From positions 1-64,000 of the forward strand of contig NZ_JOEV01000016.1 in assembly GCF_000721105.1 (NCBI RefSeq): DNA of 64,000 nucleotides. Reading direction: 5' to 3'. Every line of letters begins with the position of its first letter. The first letter of the stretch is position 1. The position numbers and the translations under genes were made by a program. The stretch is from Streptomyces cellulosae (lineage in GTDB: Bacteria > Actinomycetota > Actinomycetes > Streptomycetales > Streptomycetaceae). Below are positions 8,681 through 16,156 of this stretch, piece by piece. The notes under the pieces were generated by a model. That model was not told where the DNA came from. It worked only from the letters and a program-made list of their open reading frames with translations, and did no database searches.

Positions 8681-8745
8681 CGGCCGACCGGCACACGAAG
8701 AAGCCCCCGGCCGACCGGCACACGAAGAAGCCCCCGGCCGACCGG
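8681..8745. repeat. 27-bp direct repeats leading into a terminator
   Basis: Two full copies start at 8681 and 8708 and a partial third at 8735, each beginning CGGCCGACCGGCACACGAAG. The third copy forms the terminator stem. CGGTCGGCC (8671-8679) can pair with the first copy. Confidence 0.75.
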
Positions 8746-8754
8746 CCGGGGGCT
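8729..8754. terminator. Bidirectional terminator between the zinc-ribbon gene and the tRNA run
   Basis: AGCCCCCGGCC (8729-8739) pairs with GGCCGGGGGCT (8744-8754) around GACC, 11 perfect pairs. It lies 65 bases after the plus-strand stop and 8 bases past the last minus-strand tRNA, so it can serve both. Confidence 0.75.
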
Positions 8755-8761
8755 CTCTCGG

Positions 8762-8833
8762 TGGACGATACTGGGATTGAACCAGTGACCTCTTCCGTGT
8801 CAGGGAAGCGCTCTCCCGCTGAGCTAATCGTCC
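8762..8833 (-). tRNA. tRNA-Val(GAC), copy 3 of the run
   Basis: 72 bases. Acceptor GGACGAT/ATCGTCC, TAGCTCAGC D-arm, anticodon loop CTGACAC with GAC, GGTTCAATCCC T-arm, discriminator A. CCA is not fully encoded. It is the 3'-most gene of the run. Confidence 0.95.
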
Positions 8834-8864
8834 TCGGGGTGATCCGAAGATCACGGATTCCGCG

Positions 8865-8936
8865 TGCGCGATACTGGGATTGAACCAGTGACCTCTTCCG
8901 TGTCAGGGAAGCGCTCTCCCGCTGAGCTAATCGCGC
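8865..8936 (-). tRNA. tRNA-Val(GAC), copy 2, variant acceptor stem
   Basis: Same body and GAC anticodon as its neighbours, but the acceptor stem is GCGCGAT/ATCGCGC: compensated changes at the outer pairs. A small hairpin, GTGATC-CGAA-GATCAC (8839-8854), lies in the spacer towards copy 3. Confidence 0.95.
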
Positions 8937-8976
8937 GGGTCGAAGCCTCGCGGCTCCAGAAGCCCGAGGGCCTCAG

Positions 8977-9048
8977 TGGACGATACTGGGATTGAACCAG
9001 TGACCTCTTCCGTGTCAGGGAAGCGCTCTCCCGCTGAGCTAATCGTCC
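8977..9048 (-). tRNA. tRNA-Val(GAC), copy 1
   Basis: 72 bases, acceptor GGACGAT/ATCGTCC, anticodon GAC. Only 4 bases separate it from tRNA-Cys upstream, so both must be on one precursor. Confidence 0.95.
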
Positions 9049-9052
9049 TTGG

Positions 9053-9123
9053 AGGTGGAGACGGGATTTGAACCCGTGTAGACGGCTTTGCAGGCCGTTG
9101 CCTCGCCTCTCGGCCACTCCACC
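9053..9123 (-). tRNA. tRNA-Cys(GCA)
   Basis: 71 bases. Acceptor GGTGGAG/CTCCACC, anticodon loop CTGCAAA with GCA, and discriminator U, the identity element of tRNA-Cys. Confidence 0.95.
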
Positions 9124-9161
9124 AGGAGTGCGGGGACCGGTCAGATCCCCTGATTCCTTCG

Positions 9162-9234
9162 AGCGGACGACGAGGTTCGAACTCGCGACCTCAACCTTGG
9201 CAAGGTTGCGCTCTACCAACTGAGCTACGTCCGC
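9162..9234 (-). tRNA. tRNA-Gly(GCC)
   Basis: 73 bases. Acceptor GCGGACG/CGTCCGC, anticodon GCC in the loop TTGCCAA, discriminator U as usual for bacterial tRNA-Gly. It is the first gene of the Gly-Cys-Val-Val-Val run; the promoter should lie in 9235-9424. Confidence 0.95.
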
Positions 9235-9411
9235 CTGTCGTTTCGGTTCGCTTGCGCGCCCCGGCGACGTGTTGAACTCTAGCGGATTCCGGTGCCAGCA
9301 CAAAAACGCGTTTGCGCAGCGTGCTGCGCTGCGCCTGCTCACAGCGGTGCGCGAAGTCCCCCGAGGGACAACACCGGGGACAACACCAGGTCACCCCCAG
9401 GACACCCGCCA

Positions 9412-9417
9412 TAGACT
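9412..9417 (+). promoter_or_regulatory. -10 box of pabB-like gene, predicted leaderless
   Basis: TAGACT, seven bases before the GTG at 9425. No Shine-Dalgarno sequence and no clear -35 hexamer. Confidence 0.5.
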
Positions 9418-9424
9418 CGGCCGC

Positions 9425-10480
9425 GTGCTCCACCTGCCTTCTCTTGCCCGTTTCGGCGACCGGGTCGCCTCCGGGCTCCTCGACGTCACCCGCGACCCCG
9501 CCGCCCTGGACTCCACAGGTTTCTGGGCCGTGGTCGCCGATTTCGAGGGCCGGCTGACCTGCGCCCGCTTCCGTGACGTACATCACCGGCCGGTTCCCGC
9601 ACCGGTGCCGGGGGCGTGGCGCGGACCGGCCGCCGACGAGTGGGTCTCCTCCCTGGACCGGGCCGCCTACCAGGCGGGGGTGGCGCGTATCCGCGCCTGC
9701 ATCGCCGCCGGGGAGGTGTACCAGGCCAACCTGTGCCGCGTGCTGTCGGCGCCCGTGGACCCGGGCGCCGACGTGGACGCCCTCACCGCCCTGTTGGCGC
9801 GCGGCAACCCGGCGCCCTACGCGGGAACGATCCGCCTGCCCGCTCACGGGGTGGAGATCGCCACCGCCTCCCCGGAACTGTTCCTGCGCCGCGACGGCCG
9901 TACGGTCCTCTCCGGGCCGATCAAGGGCACCGGTCGGACCGAGGCGGACCTGCGGGAGAAGGACTACGCCGAGAACGTGATGATCGTGGACCTGGTCCGC
10001 AACGACCTGGGCCGGGTCTGCGTCACCGGCAGCGTGACCGTCCCGGACCTGTGCGCCGTGGAGAAGCACCCCGGCCTGGTCCACCTCGTGTCGACGGTAC
10101 GCGGCGAACTGGTCGCCGACGCGGGCTGGCCGGAGCTGCTGGCCGCCGCCTTCCCGCCCGGATCGGTCACCGGGGCGCCCAAGTCGAGCGCGCTGCGGAT
10201 CATCGAGGCACTGGAGACCGCGCCCCGGGGGCCGTACTGCGGCGGGATCGGCTGGGTGGACGCCGACCGCGGCACCGGTGAGCTGGCCGTGGGCATCCGC
10301 ACCTTCTGGATCGACCGCGCGGACGGGGTGCTGCGGTTCGGAACCGGCGCCGGCATCACCTGGGGCTCCGACCCCGAGACTGAATGGCGGGAGACCGAGC
10401 TCAAGGCGTCCCGGCTGCTCGCGGTAGCGTCGGGAGAGTACTCGGGGCAGTACGACGCGAAGGAAGAGGGACCGACGTGA
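9425..10480 (+). CDS. pabB: Chorismate-binding enzyme, aminodeoxychorismate synthase component I type
   Basis: 351 residues from the GTG at 9425. The chorismate-binding domain covers residues about 75-345 with the family motifs SPELFLRRDGRTVLSGPIKG, VDLVRNDLGRVC, FPPGSVTGAPKSSALRIIE and GGIGWVD. The TGAPK segment and the Glu residues of the active site are present. The N-terminal beta domain is short compared with TrpE or full PabB (450-500 residues). It would convert chorismate plus ammonia to 4-amino-4-deoxychorismate for folate or PABA-derived metabolites. The next gene, overlapping by 4 bases, is the matching lyase, which favours PABA over anthranilate synthesis. No glutamine amidotransferase subunit is next to it, so one must be supplied elsewhere. 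Confidence 0.85.
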   Translation: MLHLPSLARFGDRVASGLLDVTRDPAALDSTGFWAVVADFEGRLTCARFRDVHHRPVPAPVPGAWRGPAADEWVSSLDRAAYQAGVARIRACIAAGEVYQANLCRVLSAPVDPGADVDALTALLARGNPAPYAGTIRLPAHGVEIATASPELFLRRDGRTVLSGPIKGTGRTEADLREKDYAENVMIVDLVRNDLGRVCVTGSVTVPDLCAVEKHPGLVHLVSTVRGELVADAGWPELLAAAFPPGSVTGAPKSSALRIIEALETAPRGPYCGGIGWVDADRGTGELAVGIRTFWIDRADGVLRFGTGAGITWGSDPETEWRETELKASRLLAVASGEYSGQYDAKEEGPT

Positions 10481-11298
10481 AGATCTGGCTCGACGGCGGG
10501 CTGCGGGACATCGAGTCCGCCCGTGTCTCCGCCCTCGACCACGGGCTGACCGTGGGCGACGGCGTCTTCGAGACGGTGAAGGCGGTCGACGGGAAACCGT
10601 TCGCGCTCACCCGTCACCTGGACCGGCTCACCCGCTCCGCACGCGGCCTCGGTCTGCCGGACCCCGACCTCGACGAGGTCCGCCGCGCCTGCACCGCCGT
10701 CCTGGCCGCCGAACCGATGCCGCTCGGCCGGCTGCGCATCACGTACACCGGCGGCTACGGCCCCCTCGGCTCCGACCGCGGCGAGCACGGCCCGACCCTC
10801 CTGGTCGCCCTCGGGGAGTCCACGTGGCGCCCCGACTCGACGGCCGTGATCACCGTCCCCTGGACCCGCAACGAACGCGGCGCGCTCGCCGGCCTCAAGA
10901 CGACGTCGTACGCCGAGAACGTGGTCGCCCTGGCCCGAGCTCGCCGACACGGTGCCTCCGAGGCGCTGTTCGGCAACACGGTGGGGCAGCTCTGCGAGGG
11001 CACCGGGTCCAACGTCTTCGTCGTCCTCGACGGCGAGATCCACACCCCGCCGCTCTCCTCCGGCTGCCTCGCGGGCATCACCCGCGCCCTGGCGGCCGAG
11101 TGGACCGGTGCCAGGGAGACGGACCTGCCACTGGACGTCCTGGAGCGCGCGGACGAGGTCTTCCTGACTTCCACCCTCCGGGACGTACAGGCGGTGCACC
11201 GCGTCGACGACCGCGAACTGCCGGGCGGCCCGGGCCCGGTGACCGCCAAGGCCATGCGGATCTTCGCCGAGCTGTCGGGGCACGACCTGGACCCGTGA
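10477..11298 (+). CDS. pabC: 4-amino-4-deoxychorismate lyase (class IV PLP enzyme)
   Basis: 273 residues. A fold-type IV PLP enzyme: N-terminal DHGLTVGDGVFETV, the PLP lysine K141 in LAGLKTTSYAENV, CEGTGSNVFVV and the phosphate-binding region SSGCLAGITR. It would release pyruvate from aminodeoxychorismate to give 4-aminobenzoate in the cytoplasm. The closely related branched-chain and D-amino acid aminotransferases cannot be excluded by sequence alone, but the GTGA overlap with the preceding chorismate-binding enzyme makes the lyase role likely. GGAAGAGGG lies six bases before the start. Confidence 0.85.
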   Translation: MKIWLDGGLRDIESARVSALDHGLTVGDGVFETVKAVDGKPFALTRHLDRLTRSARGLGLPDPDLDEVRRACTAVLAAEPMPLGRLRITYTGGYGPLGSDRGEHGPTLLVALGESTWRPDSTAVITVPWTRNERGALAGLKTTSYAENVVALARARRHGASEALFGNTVGQLCEGTGSNVFVVLDGEIHTPPLSSGCLAGITRALAAEWTGARETDLPLDVLERADEVFLTSTLRDVQAVHRVDDRELPGGPGPVTAKAMRIFAELSGHDLDP

Positions 11299-11351
11299 GT
11301 CCGCCGGATATTCGGCTGACCGACGGCCCGGCGGAGGGTAGAACTCCTCTG

Positions 11352-12176
11352 ATGACCACGACTCTGCGGCCGAGCGAGCCGCTTCAGCGCAACGCCGACG
11401 GGACGCGTTCGCGCCACTACCAGGTGTGCGTGAACAGCCGTCCCGTCGGGGCGATACACCTGGGCACCTCCCCCAACTTCGGCGACTCGGTGGCACGCAT
11501 CCACAAGGTGCGCATCGAGGAGCCCGACCGTCGGCGCGGCCGGGGCACGGTGGCCATGCTCGCCGCGGAGGAGGTGGCGCGCGGCTGGGGCTGCAGGCAG
11601 CTCGAGATCGCTGTACCCGCGGACGCCGAGGCGGCACTGCGGCTCGTCAAGGCGCTCGGCTACGTGGTGCGCAACCGCGGTATGGAGAAGCGGCTCGCCG
11701 ACACCCCGCCGGCACTGCCGGCCGGCAGCAGGGCGCGCCCCATGACCGAGGCCGAGTTCGACGCGTGGCACGAGCACGAGTCGGAGCACTACGCGCGCAC
11801 CTGGATGCAACGGGGTGTGCCGGAGGCCGAGGCGTACGCCAGGTCCCGGCGCGACCACGAGACGCTCCTGCCGCAGGGCCTGGCCACCGAGAACATGCTG
11901 TTCAGCATCCTGGAACACGAGGGCACGCGCGTGGGCGTCCTGTGGCTCGCCCTGCGCGCCGAGAACGCCTACGTCTTCGACGTCGAGGTCGACGAGGCCC
12001 ACCGCGGTCAAAGACACGGCCGCACACTCATGCTGTTGGCGGAGACCCAGGCGATGGCCGAGGGCCGACGGGTCCTTGGCCTCAACGTGTTCGCGGGCAA
12101 CACCCCGGCCGAGCGGCTCTACGAGTCACTCGGGTACGAGACGACGCAGTACCTCCTCTACAAGCCGCTGCTGTAG
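11352..12176 (+). CDS. Tandem GNAT-domain N-acetyltransferase
   Basis: 274 residues with two GNAT folds. The first (about 20-115) has the acetyl-CoA pyrophosphate motif as RRRGRGTVAML and ends in the helix ALRLVKALGY. The second (about 125-274) has RGQRHGRTLMLL and the typical end NTPAERLYESLGYE. Both keep the Q/R-x-x-G-x-G/A-like loop, although the second is irregular (RGQRHG). A TAGAAC box (11339-11344) stands seven bases before the ATG with no ribosome site at proper distance, so translation may be leaderless. The substrate is unknown; duplicated GNAT proteins include mycothiol synthases and peptide or antibiotic acetyltransferases. The pattern here is not specific enough to choose. Confidence 0.82.
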   Translation: MTTTLRPSEPLQRNADGTRSRHYQVCVNSRPVGAIHLGTSPNFGDSVARIHKVRIEEPDRRRGRGTVAMLAAEEVARGWGCRQLEIAVPADAEAALRLVKALGYVVRNRGMEKRLADTPPALPAGSRARPMTEAEFDAWHEHESEHYARTWMQRGVPEAEAYARSRRDHETLLPQGLATENMLFSILEHEGTRVGVLWLALRAENAYVFDVEVDEAHRGQRHGRTLMLLAETQAMAEGRRVLGLNVFAGNTPAERLYESLGYETTQYLLYKPLL

Positions 12177-12237
12177 CCAAGCCACTGCCGTACCAAGCCG
12201 TTGCTCCGGGCCGAGCCTGCTGTGGACGGCTTCCGGC

Positions 12238-12762
12238 TCACTCGCCCTGCTCGGCCAGCAGCCGGTCGACGATCTCCTCGACGCGCTCGCGCAGACCTTC
12301 CTGGCTCTTGCCGCCGTCGAGGCGCTCGCCGCCGACCACATAGGTGGGGGTGCCGGTCACTCCGATCGCCTTGCCCTCGGCCTGGTCCGCGTCCACGATC
12401 AGGATGTGCCGGCCGTCGATCAGCGCGGTGTCGAATTCCTCGGCGTCCAGGCCGAGTTCCCGGGCGGCCCCGATCAGGAAGGCCTCCCCCGCGCGGTCCA
12501 GCTCCTCGACCCGCCCGAGCACCGCCTCGACGTACGGCCAGCCCTGCCCCTGCTCGGCGGCCTCCTCGGCGGCTTGGGCGGCGGCGAAGGCGTGCTGGTT
12601 CTTCTCCAGCGGAAAGTGCCGCAGCCGCAGCTCCAGCCGCTCGCCGTAACGGGCGCGCAGGGCCCGCAGGTCGTCCAGGGCGCTGCGGCAGTCCGTGCAC
12701 TGGAGGTCGCACCAGACATCGAGAACGGGGGCCGCGGGGCGGGCGGGGGAGGAGTCGCTCAT
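12238..12762 (-). CDS. DsbA-family thioredoxin-fold oxidoreductase (FrnE-like)
   Basis: 174 residues, thioredoxin fold with inserted helical domain. The redox centre is C22-T-D-C25 (preceded by C18) and the cis-Pro loop is VTGTPTYVVGG near the C-terminus. There is no signal peptide or membrane helix, so it acts in the cytoplasm; this fits FrnE-like or glutathione-S-transferase-kappa-like relatives rather than an exported disulfide oxidase. The ATG at 12762 has GGGGG immediately upstream. A long inverted repeat sits in its divergent promoter region (12815-12861). Confidence 0.8.
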   Translation of the reverse strand: MSDSSPARPAAPVLDVWCDLQCTDCRSALDDLRALRARYGERLELRLRHFPLEKNQHAFAAAQAAEEAAEQGQGWPYVEAVLGRVEELDRAGEAFLIGAARELGLDAEEFDTALIDGRHILIVDADQAEGKAIGVTGTPTYVVGGERLDGGKSQEGLRERVEEIVDRLLAEQGE

Positions 12763-12814
12763 GCCCCCAGTCTCCCAGTCCGGCTCGGCACGACCCAATC
12801 GGACCCGGCCGGTC

Positions 12815-12861
12815 ACGCGGGCTGCGTGAGCGTATGACTCGTCCGCTCACGCAGCCCGCGT
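12815..12861. repeat. Perfect 18-bp inverted repeat in a divergent intergenic region
   Basis: The arm 12815-12832 (ACGCGGGCTGCGTGAGCG) pairs base for base with 12844-12861 around an 11-base spacer. It lies between the divergent DsbA-like (start 12762) and membrane protein (start 13043) genes, where neither should need a terminator. Confidence 0.85.
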
Positions 12862-13042
12862 CGTACGGCTCCCGCGGCACGTTGCCGGTCGTACGGCTCG
12901 CGCCTCGTACGGCACCTGCGGAGGAGCCGACCCGGAGATGTCCCTGATGTCCGGCCGGAGCATGGCCCGGCGAGGTGGGACGGGTGCAGGATGGAAGGGA
13001 CGACAGCGGCCCCTGCCGACTCAGCCCCGCCTGGAGGACCGG

Positions 13043-13489
13043 ATGATTGCCGAGACCGTCTTTTCCGCCGTCTCCGCGGCCGGCCTCGGCATCGCGGCGG
13101 TCACGGCGTACCGCAAGCGTTTCCTCGCGGCCACCCGCATCGCCGCCTACTCGCTCGTCCCCGTCGGTCTGGTCATGACCGGCGTGGTGGAGTGGGTCGC
13201 GGACAGTGCCTTCAGCCTGACGGCCTGGGCCGGGTTCGGGGTGCTCGGTGTCTCCTGGCTGTTGTTCATGACCACGCGCGCGGTGGAGCGCCGCAGGGGC
13301 GGTACCCGCAAGGAGCGCAGGGCGGCCGCGAAGGAGGCCCGGCGCGAGGCGGTGGCCCCGGCGGCCTCGGCGCCCTCCCTGGGCCCGGCCACCCGCCCGG
13401 CGGCCCAGCCGGCGAGCCGGCCGCGCAAGGAGTCGGCGGCCGACGACTTCAGCGACATCGAGGCGATCCTGAAGAAGCACGGCATCTGA
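13043..13489 (+). CDS. Conserved-type membrane protein with charged C-terminal tail
   Basis: 148 residues. Two to three hydrophobic helices lie in the first 80 residues (about 3-20, 31-50, 58-76), followed by an Arg/Ala/Pro-rich cytoplasmic tail. It ends in the acidic-then-basic motif FSDIEAILKKHGI, which is likely a short interaction helix. GGAGGA (13033-13038) precedes the ATG, which supports this start over longer readings. I do not recognise a named family. It is near the sporulation gene ssgB but separated by several genes, so no functional link is claimed. Confidence 0.75.
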   Translation: MIAETVFSAVSAAGLGIAAVTAYRKRFLAATRIAAYSLVPVGLVMTGVVEWVADSAFSLTAWAGFGVLGVSWLLFMTTRAVERRRGGTRKERRAAAKEARREAVAPAASAPSLGPATRPAAQPASRPRKESAADDFSDIEAILKKHGI

Positions 13490-13667
13490 CCTGGCGGGTG
13501 AGGTGGCATATGACCTCCGCATGACGACTGAAACGTCACAGAGAGGTCCCCGCCCGTCCGGAAATGATCACGTCCCGAACGGGACATCACGGAATACTGC
13601 GAACTCCCGCTCATTACGGGCGTGTTGATCGCGTGGCGTGCGCGGACTGCGTCATCATCGCCGCGAG

Positions 13668-13820
13668 ATGCTGGACACGAAACAGAGCGACGCCGCGCCA
13701 CCTCAGGACGAGCCGCGCGGATGCCTCTTCGCCCTTTCCCAGCCACCGCTGATGATCTTCCTTGCGGTGATCGGGTGTCTCCTGCTCATGGCAGCGCTGC
13801 ACGATCTGCTGCTGCTCTGA
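13668..13820 (+). CDS. Small single-span membrane protein
   Basis: 50 residues from ATG 13668 (an upstream in-frame GTG at 13638 would give 60). A polar N-terminus of about 25 residues is followed by a hydrophobic helix (PPLMIFLAVIGCLLLMAA) and a Leu-rich end. No good Shine-Dalgarno sequence is seen for either start. The coding case rests on a long, coherent helix and on its position between separate genes; function is unknown. It faces the CGNR gene that ends at 13882. Confidence 0.5.
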   Translation: MLDTKQSDAAPPQDEPRGCLFALSQPPLMIFLAVIGCLLLMAALHDLLLL

Positions 13821-13881
13821 GCCGTACCCGCGGTCTCCGGCGTTCCGGACCGACCGCCACGAGTTCCGGATCGGCCGGATC

Positions 13882-14442
13882 TCAGCTCGCCGCTTCCTTG
13901 CGCCGAGCCCGGTACGCGGCCACATGCAGCCGGTTCCCGCAGGTGCGGCTGTCGCAGTAGCGCCGCGAACGGTTGCGGGACAGGTCCACGAAGGCGCGCC
14001 GGCAGTCGGGCGCCTCACAGCGGCGCAGCCGTTCCTGCTCACCGGCCACCACGAAGAACGCCAGCGCCATCCCGCAGTCGGCGGCCATGTGGTCGGCGAC
14101 GGAGGCGCCGGGCGCGAAGTAGTGGACATGCCAGTCGTAGCCGTCGTGGTCCGTGAGCCGCGGGGTGGTGCCCGCGGCGGCGACCAGCTCGTTGATCAGT
14201 CCGGCGGCGGTCCGTGGGTCCGGGGCGGCGAAGACCGCGGCGAACCGTCCGCGGATCTTGCGCACCGCCGAGAGATCGAACTCCGAGAGAACGCCGACAT
14301 CGCTCATCTTGTGGTTCTGTACGAATTTCTCCAGGGCTGCGACATCCTGCAGCCCGTCCGGCGTCGTGTCGTCGTCCGGCGCCGTGTTGACCAGATCCAC
14401 CACGGTGTCGAGGGCGCACCGGGTGTCGTGGGTGATCAGCAC
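13882..14442 (-). CDS. CGNR zinc-finger domain protein (putative transcription regulator)
   Basis: 186 residues from the GTG at 14442, with GGGAG about six bases upstream; a longer in-frame reading exists but is less likely. The N-terminal part (about 1-130) is the ABATE-like helical domain seen in this family (LDTVVDLVNTAP). The C-terminal 45 residues hold the CGNR zinc finger: RRCEAPDCRRAFVDLSRN, RYCDSRTCGNRLHVAAYR, with four Cys ligands and the CGNR box. Family members are thought to bind DNA and respond to stress or metabolites. No operon partner is evident. Confidence 0.85.
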   Translation of the reverse strand: MLITHDTRCALDTVVDLVNTAPDDDTTPDGLQDVAALEKFVQNHKMSDVGVLSEFDLSAVRKIRGRFAAVFAAPDPRTAAGLINELVAAAGTTPRLTDHDGYDWHVHYFAPGASVADHMAADCGMALAFFVVAGEQERLRRCEAPDCRRAFVDLSRNRSRRYCDSRTCGNRLHVAAYRARRKEAAS

Positions 14443-14704
14443 GTTTCGCTCCCTGGCCTGGGGGTCGGGCGCACGCCCGCCGATGCTGGCCGATGGTAAC
14501 GGCTCGCGGGGAGAGTCGGTGTCCGTCCGTTCCCCGTACCGGGAACGGACGGACAGCCGCCTCACCGGTGCCGGGAAGCACGCGCACCGGCGCCGCCCCG
14601 CGAGGATCCGCGGCGACGGCGCCGGTGTGTGCCGTATGCGGTTGTCTTGGCCCGAGCCGTCTCCCCGAGTGGACGGCGCCGGGCGGCTCTGTGCGGTCTC
14701 GCCC

Positions 14705-15118
14705 CTAGCTTTCCGCCAGGATGTGCGAGAGCTCCTGATCGAGATCGAAGTGCCGGTGTTCCGTGCCGGGCGGCACGGCGGCGTCAGTGCGCTTCAGGAA
14801 GGATTCCAGGGCCCGCGCCGGGGCCTCGAGCAGGGCCTCGCCCTCCGGAGAGCTCAGGGCGATGCAGACGACGCCCTGGCCATGACTGCGCGACGGCCAG
14901 ACACGGACGTCGCCGGTTCCGGTGGGCCGGTGGAGGCCCTCCGCGAGGAGGTCGCGGGCGAACACCCATTCGACGGTCTCTTCGGCTCCGGTGTGGAAGG
15001 TGGCGTGCACGGCGTAGGGGTCGGCCGTGTCGTACCGCAGGCCTGCGGGGACAGGCAGGGAGGACTCGCTCGACACAACGAGGCGCAGGTGCAGCTCGCA
15101 GCTGACCGTGGTGTTCAT
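14705..15118 (-). CDS. ssgB: Sporulation cell-division protein SsgB
   Basis: 137 residues, the exact length of SsgB in other streptomycetes, and clearly an SsgA-like protein (SALP): MNTTVSCELHLRLV at the start, DPYAVHATFHTG, EWVFARDLLAEGL and GTEHRHFDLDQELSHIL at the end. SsgB is known to recruit FtsZ to future septum sites in aerial hyphae, together with SsgA, and is required for sporulation. It is a soluble cytoplasmic protein with a bell-shaped fold. Its ribosome site is weak (AAAGG about 13 bases upstream). The upstream region holds a stress-sigma-like promoter. Confidence 0.97.
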   Translation of the reverse strand: MNTTVSCELHLRLVVSSESSLPVPAGLRYDTADPYAVHATFHTGAEETVEWVFARDLLAEGLHRPTGTGDVRVWPSRSHGQGVVCIALSSPEGEALLEAPARALESFLKRTDAAVPPGTEHRHFDLDQELSHILAES

Positions 15119-15179
15119 AAGCGCCAGGGCCTTTCGCTCAGTGTGCGCTCGGGGATTCGCACGTCGGCGAAATCGACAT

Positions 15180-15203
15180 GCCACCTACGGTGCCGTTGTA
15201 AAC
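15180..15203 (-). promoter_or_regulatory. Candidate stress-sigma (SigB/SigH-type) promoter of ssgB
   Basis: On the minus strand GTTTAC (15203-15198) is followed after 12 bases by GGTGGC (15185-15180); counted from GTTT the spacing is 14. This resembles the Streptomyces SigB-group pattern GTTT-N14-16-GGGTAY, with an imperfect -10. Published work describes SigH control of ssgB; the exact site here is my inference. Confidence 0.45.
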
Positions 15204-15295
15204 CCCTCTGAGTGTTTTGCGTGCCTTTACGTAACTCTTCCGGCCGAGAGCGTGTTCGCACGGTACGGCCATTCCGGTGACTGGTTTCTGTCCGG

Positions 15296-15301
15296 TAGGG
15301 T
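15296..15301 (+). promoter_or_regulatory. -10 box, predicted leaderless
   Basis: TAGGGT, eight bases before the ATG at 15310; TTCCGG (15272-15277) lies 18 bases upstream as a weak -35. Confidence 0.45.
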
Positions 15302-15309
15302 TTGGCTGC

Positions 15310-15762
15310 ATGAATACGGGGAGTGACGAGCCGGGCGAGGTTGCCGTGGCGGCGGACGGGGCGAAGGTGGACGAGTCGGCGAGCGAGCAGGGGCTCGGCT
15401 CCAAGGCGCCCGAATTCATCAAGGCACGCCGCATGCTGCACCTGAGCTGGCAGGTCGGGATCTTCGTCATCGGGCTCGCGGTCGTGGTCCTCGGCATCAT
15501 CATGCTGCCATTGCCCGGACCGGGCTGGGTGGTGATCTTCGGTGGCATGGCGATCTGGGCGACCGAGTTCGTCTGGGCCCAGCTGGTGCTGCGCTGGACC
15601 AAACGCAAGGTCACCGAGGCGGCCCAGCGTGCGCTGGACCCCAAGGTGCGGCGGCGCAACATCATCCTGACGTCGGTCGGCCTGGTGATCGTGGCCGTGA
15701 TCGTCGGCGTCTACCTCTGGAAGTTCGGCGTCGTGATGCCCTGGAAGATCAAGGACCAGTGA
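15310..15762 (+). CDS. PGPGW/TIGR02611-type transmembrane protein
   Basis: 150 residues. A charged N-terminus of about 50 residues is followed by two close helices (about 52-90) joined by the signature LPLPGPGWVVIFGGMAIWATEF, then a basic amphipathic stretch (VLRWTKRKVTEAAQRAL) and a third helix (about 118-137) with a short tail. This matches a conserved actinobacterial membrane family of unknown function; in Streptomyces it sits beside ssgB, and a homologue has been reported to contribute to sporulation-specific division. The gene diverges from ssgB, so both may share regulatory sequence in 15119-15309. Confidence 0.85.
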   Translation: MNTGSDEPGEVAVAADGAKVDESASEQGLGSKAPEFIKARRMLHLSWQVGIFVIGLAVVVLGIIMLPLPGPGWVVIFGGMAIWATEFVWAQLVLRWTKRKVTEAAQRALDPKVRRRNIILTSVGLVIVAVIVGVYLWKFGVVMPWKIKDQ

Positions 15763-15840
15763 TCACCGACGGGGGTGCGCGGGCCGGTCGCCGCCGGTCA
15801 ACCGCACCCGCTGACATGCGGTAATGTTCTCCGTGCGCCC

Positions 15841-15912
15841 GGGCGATTAGCTCAGTGGGAGAGCGCTTCGTTCACACCGAAGAGGTCACTGGTTCGAACC
15901 CAGTATCGCCCA
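15841..15912 (+). tRNA. tRNA-Val(CAC), copy 1
   Basis: 72 bases, acceptor GGGCGAT/ATCGCCC, anticodon CAC in the loop TTCACAC, GGTTCGAACCC T-arm, discriminator A. A TAATGT box (15822-15827) lies upstream. Identical in sequence to the copy at 26125. Confidence 0.97.
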
Positions 15913-15920
15913 CCCGGATA

Positions 15921-15957
15921 CGGCGGCCCGTCTGCGAGAGAAGCAGACGGGCCGCCG
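15921..15957 (+). terminator. Terminator after tRNA-Val copy 1
   Basis: CGGCGGCCCGTCTGC (15921-15935) pairs perfectly with GCAGACGGGCCGCCG (15943-15957) around GAGAGAA: 15 pairs. Confidence 0.85.
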
Positions 15958-16013
15958 TCGTCTGTGCGTGAGGCGTGCGCGATCCCGAGGTGCGCGCGAT
16001 CCCTGGCGCGGGC

Positions 16014-16156
16014 GCCGGGGCGCCGGGGTGCCGGGGTGCCGGGGTGCCGGGGTGCCGGGGTGCCGGGGTGCCGGGGTGCCGCTGCAGGCGGCGGGTGGTC
16101 GGTTGCCGGTGGCGGGTGGTCGGTGGTCGGTTGCCGGTGGCGGGTGGTCGGTTCCG
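16014..16156. repeat. 8-bp tandem repeat tract and adjoining 20-bp-class repeats
   Basis: GCCGGGGT occurs seven times without interruption (16022-16077), with a variant unit GCCGGGGC just before. It is followed by an irregular array of GGCGGGTGGTCGGTTGCCGG units (about 16091-16156). The 15958-16344 stretch around it shows no believable gene on either strand. Confidence 0.85.

Noticed and set aside
16014..16156. CRISPR array
   Set aside because: Repeats are contiguous or irregular with no spacers of 25-45 bases, and no cas genes are nearby.
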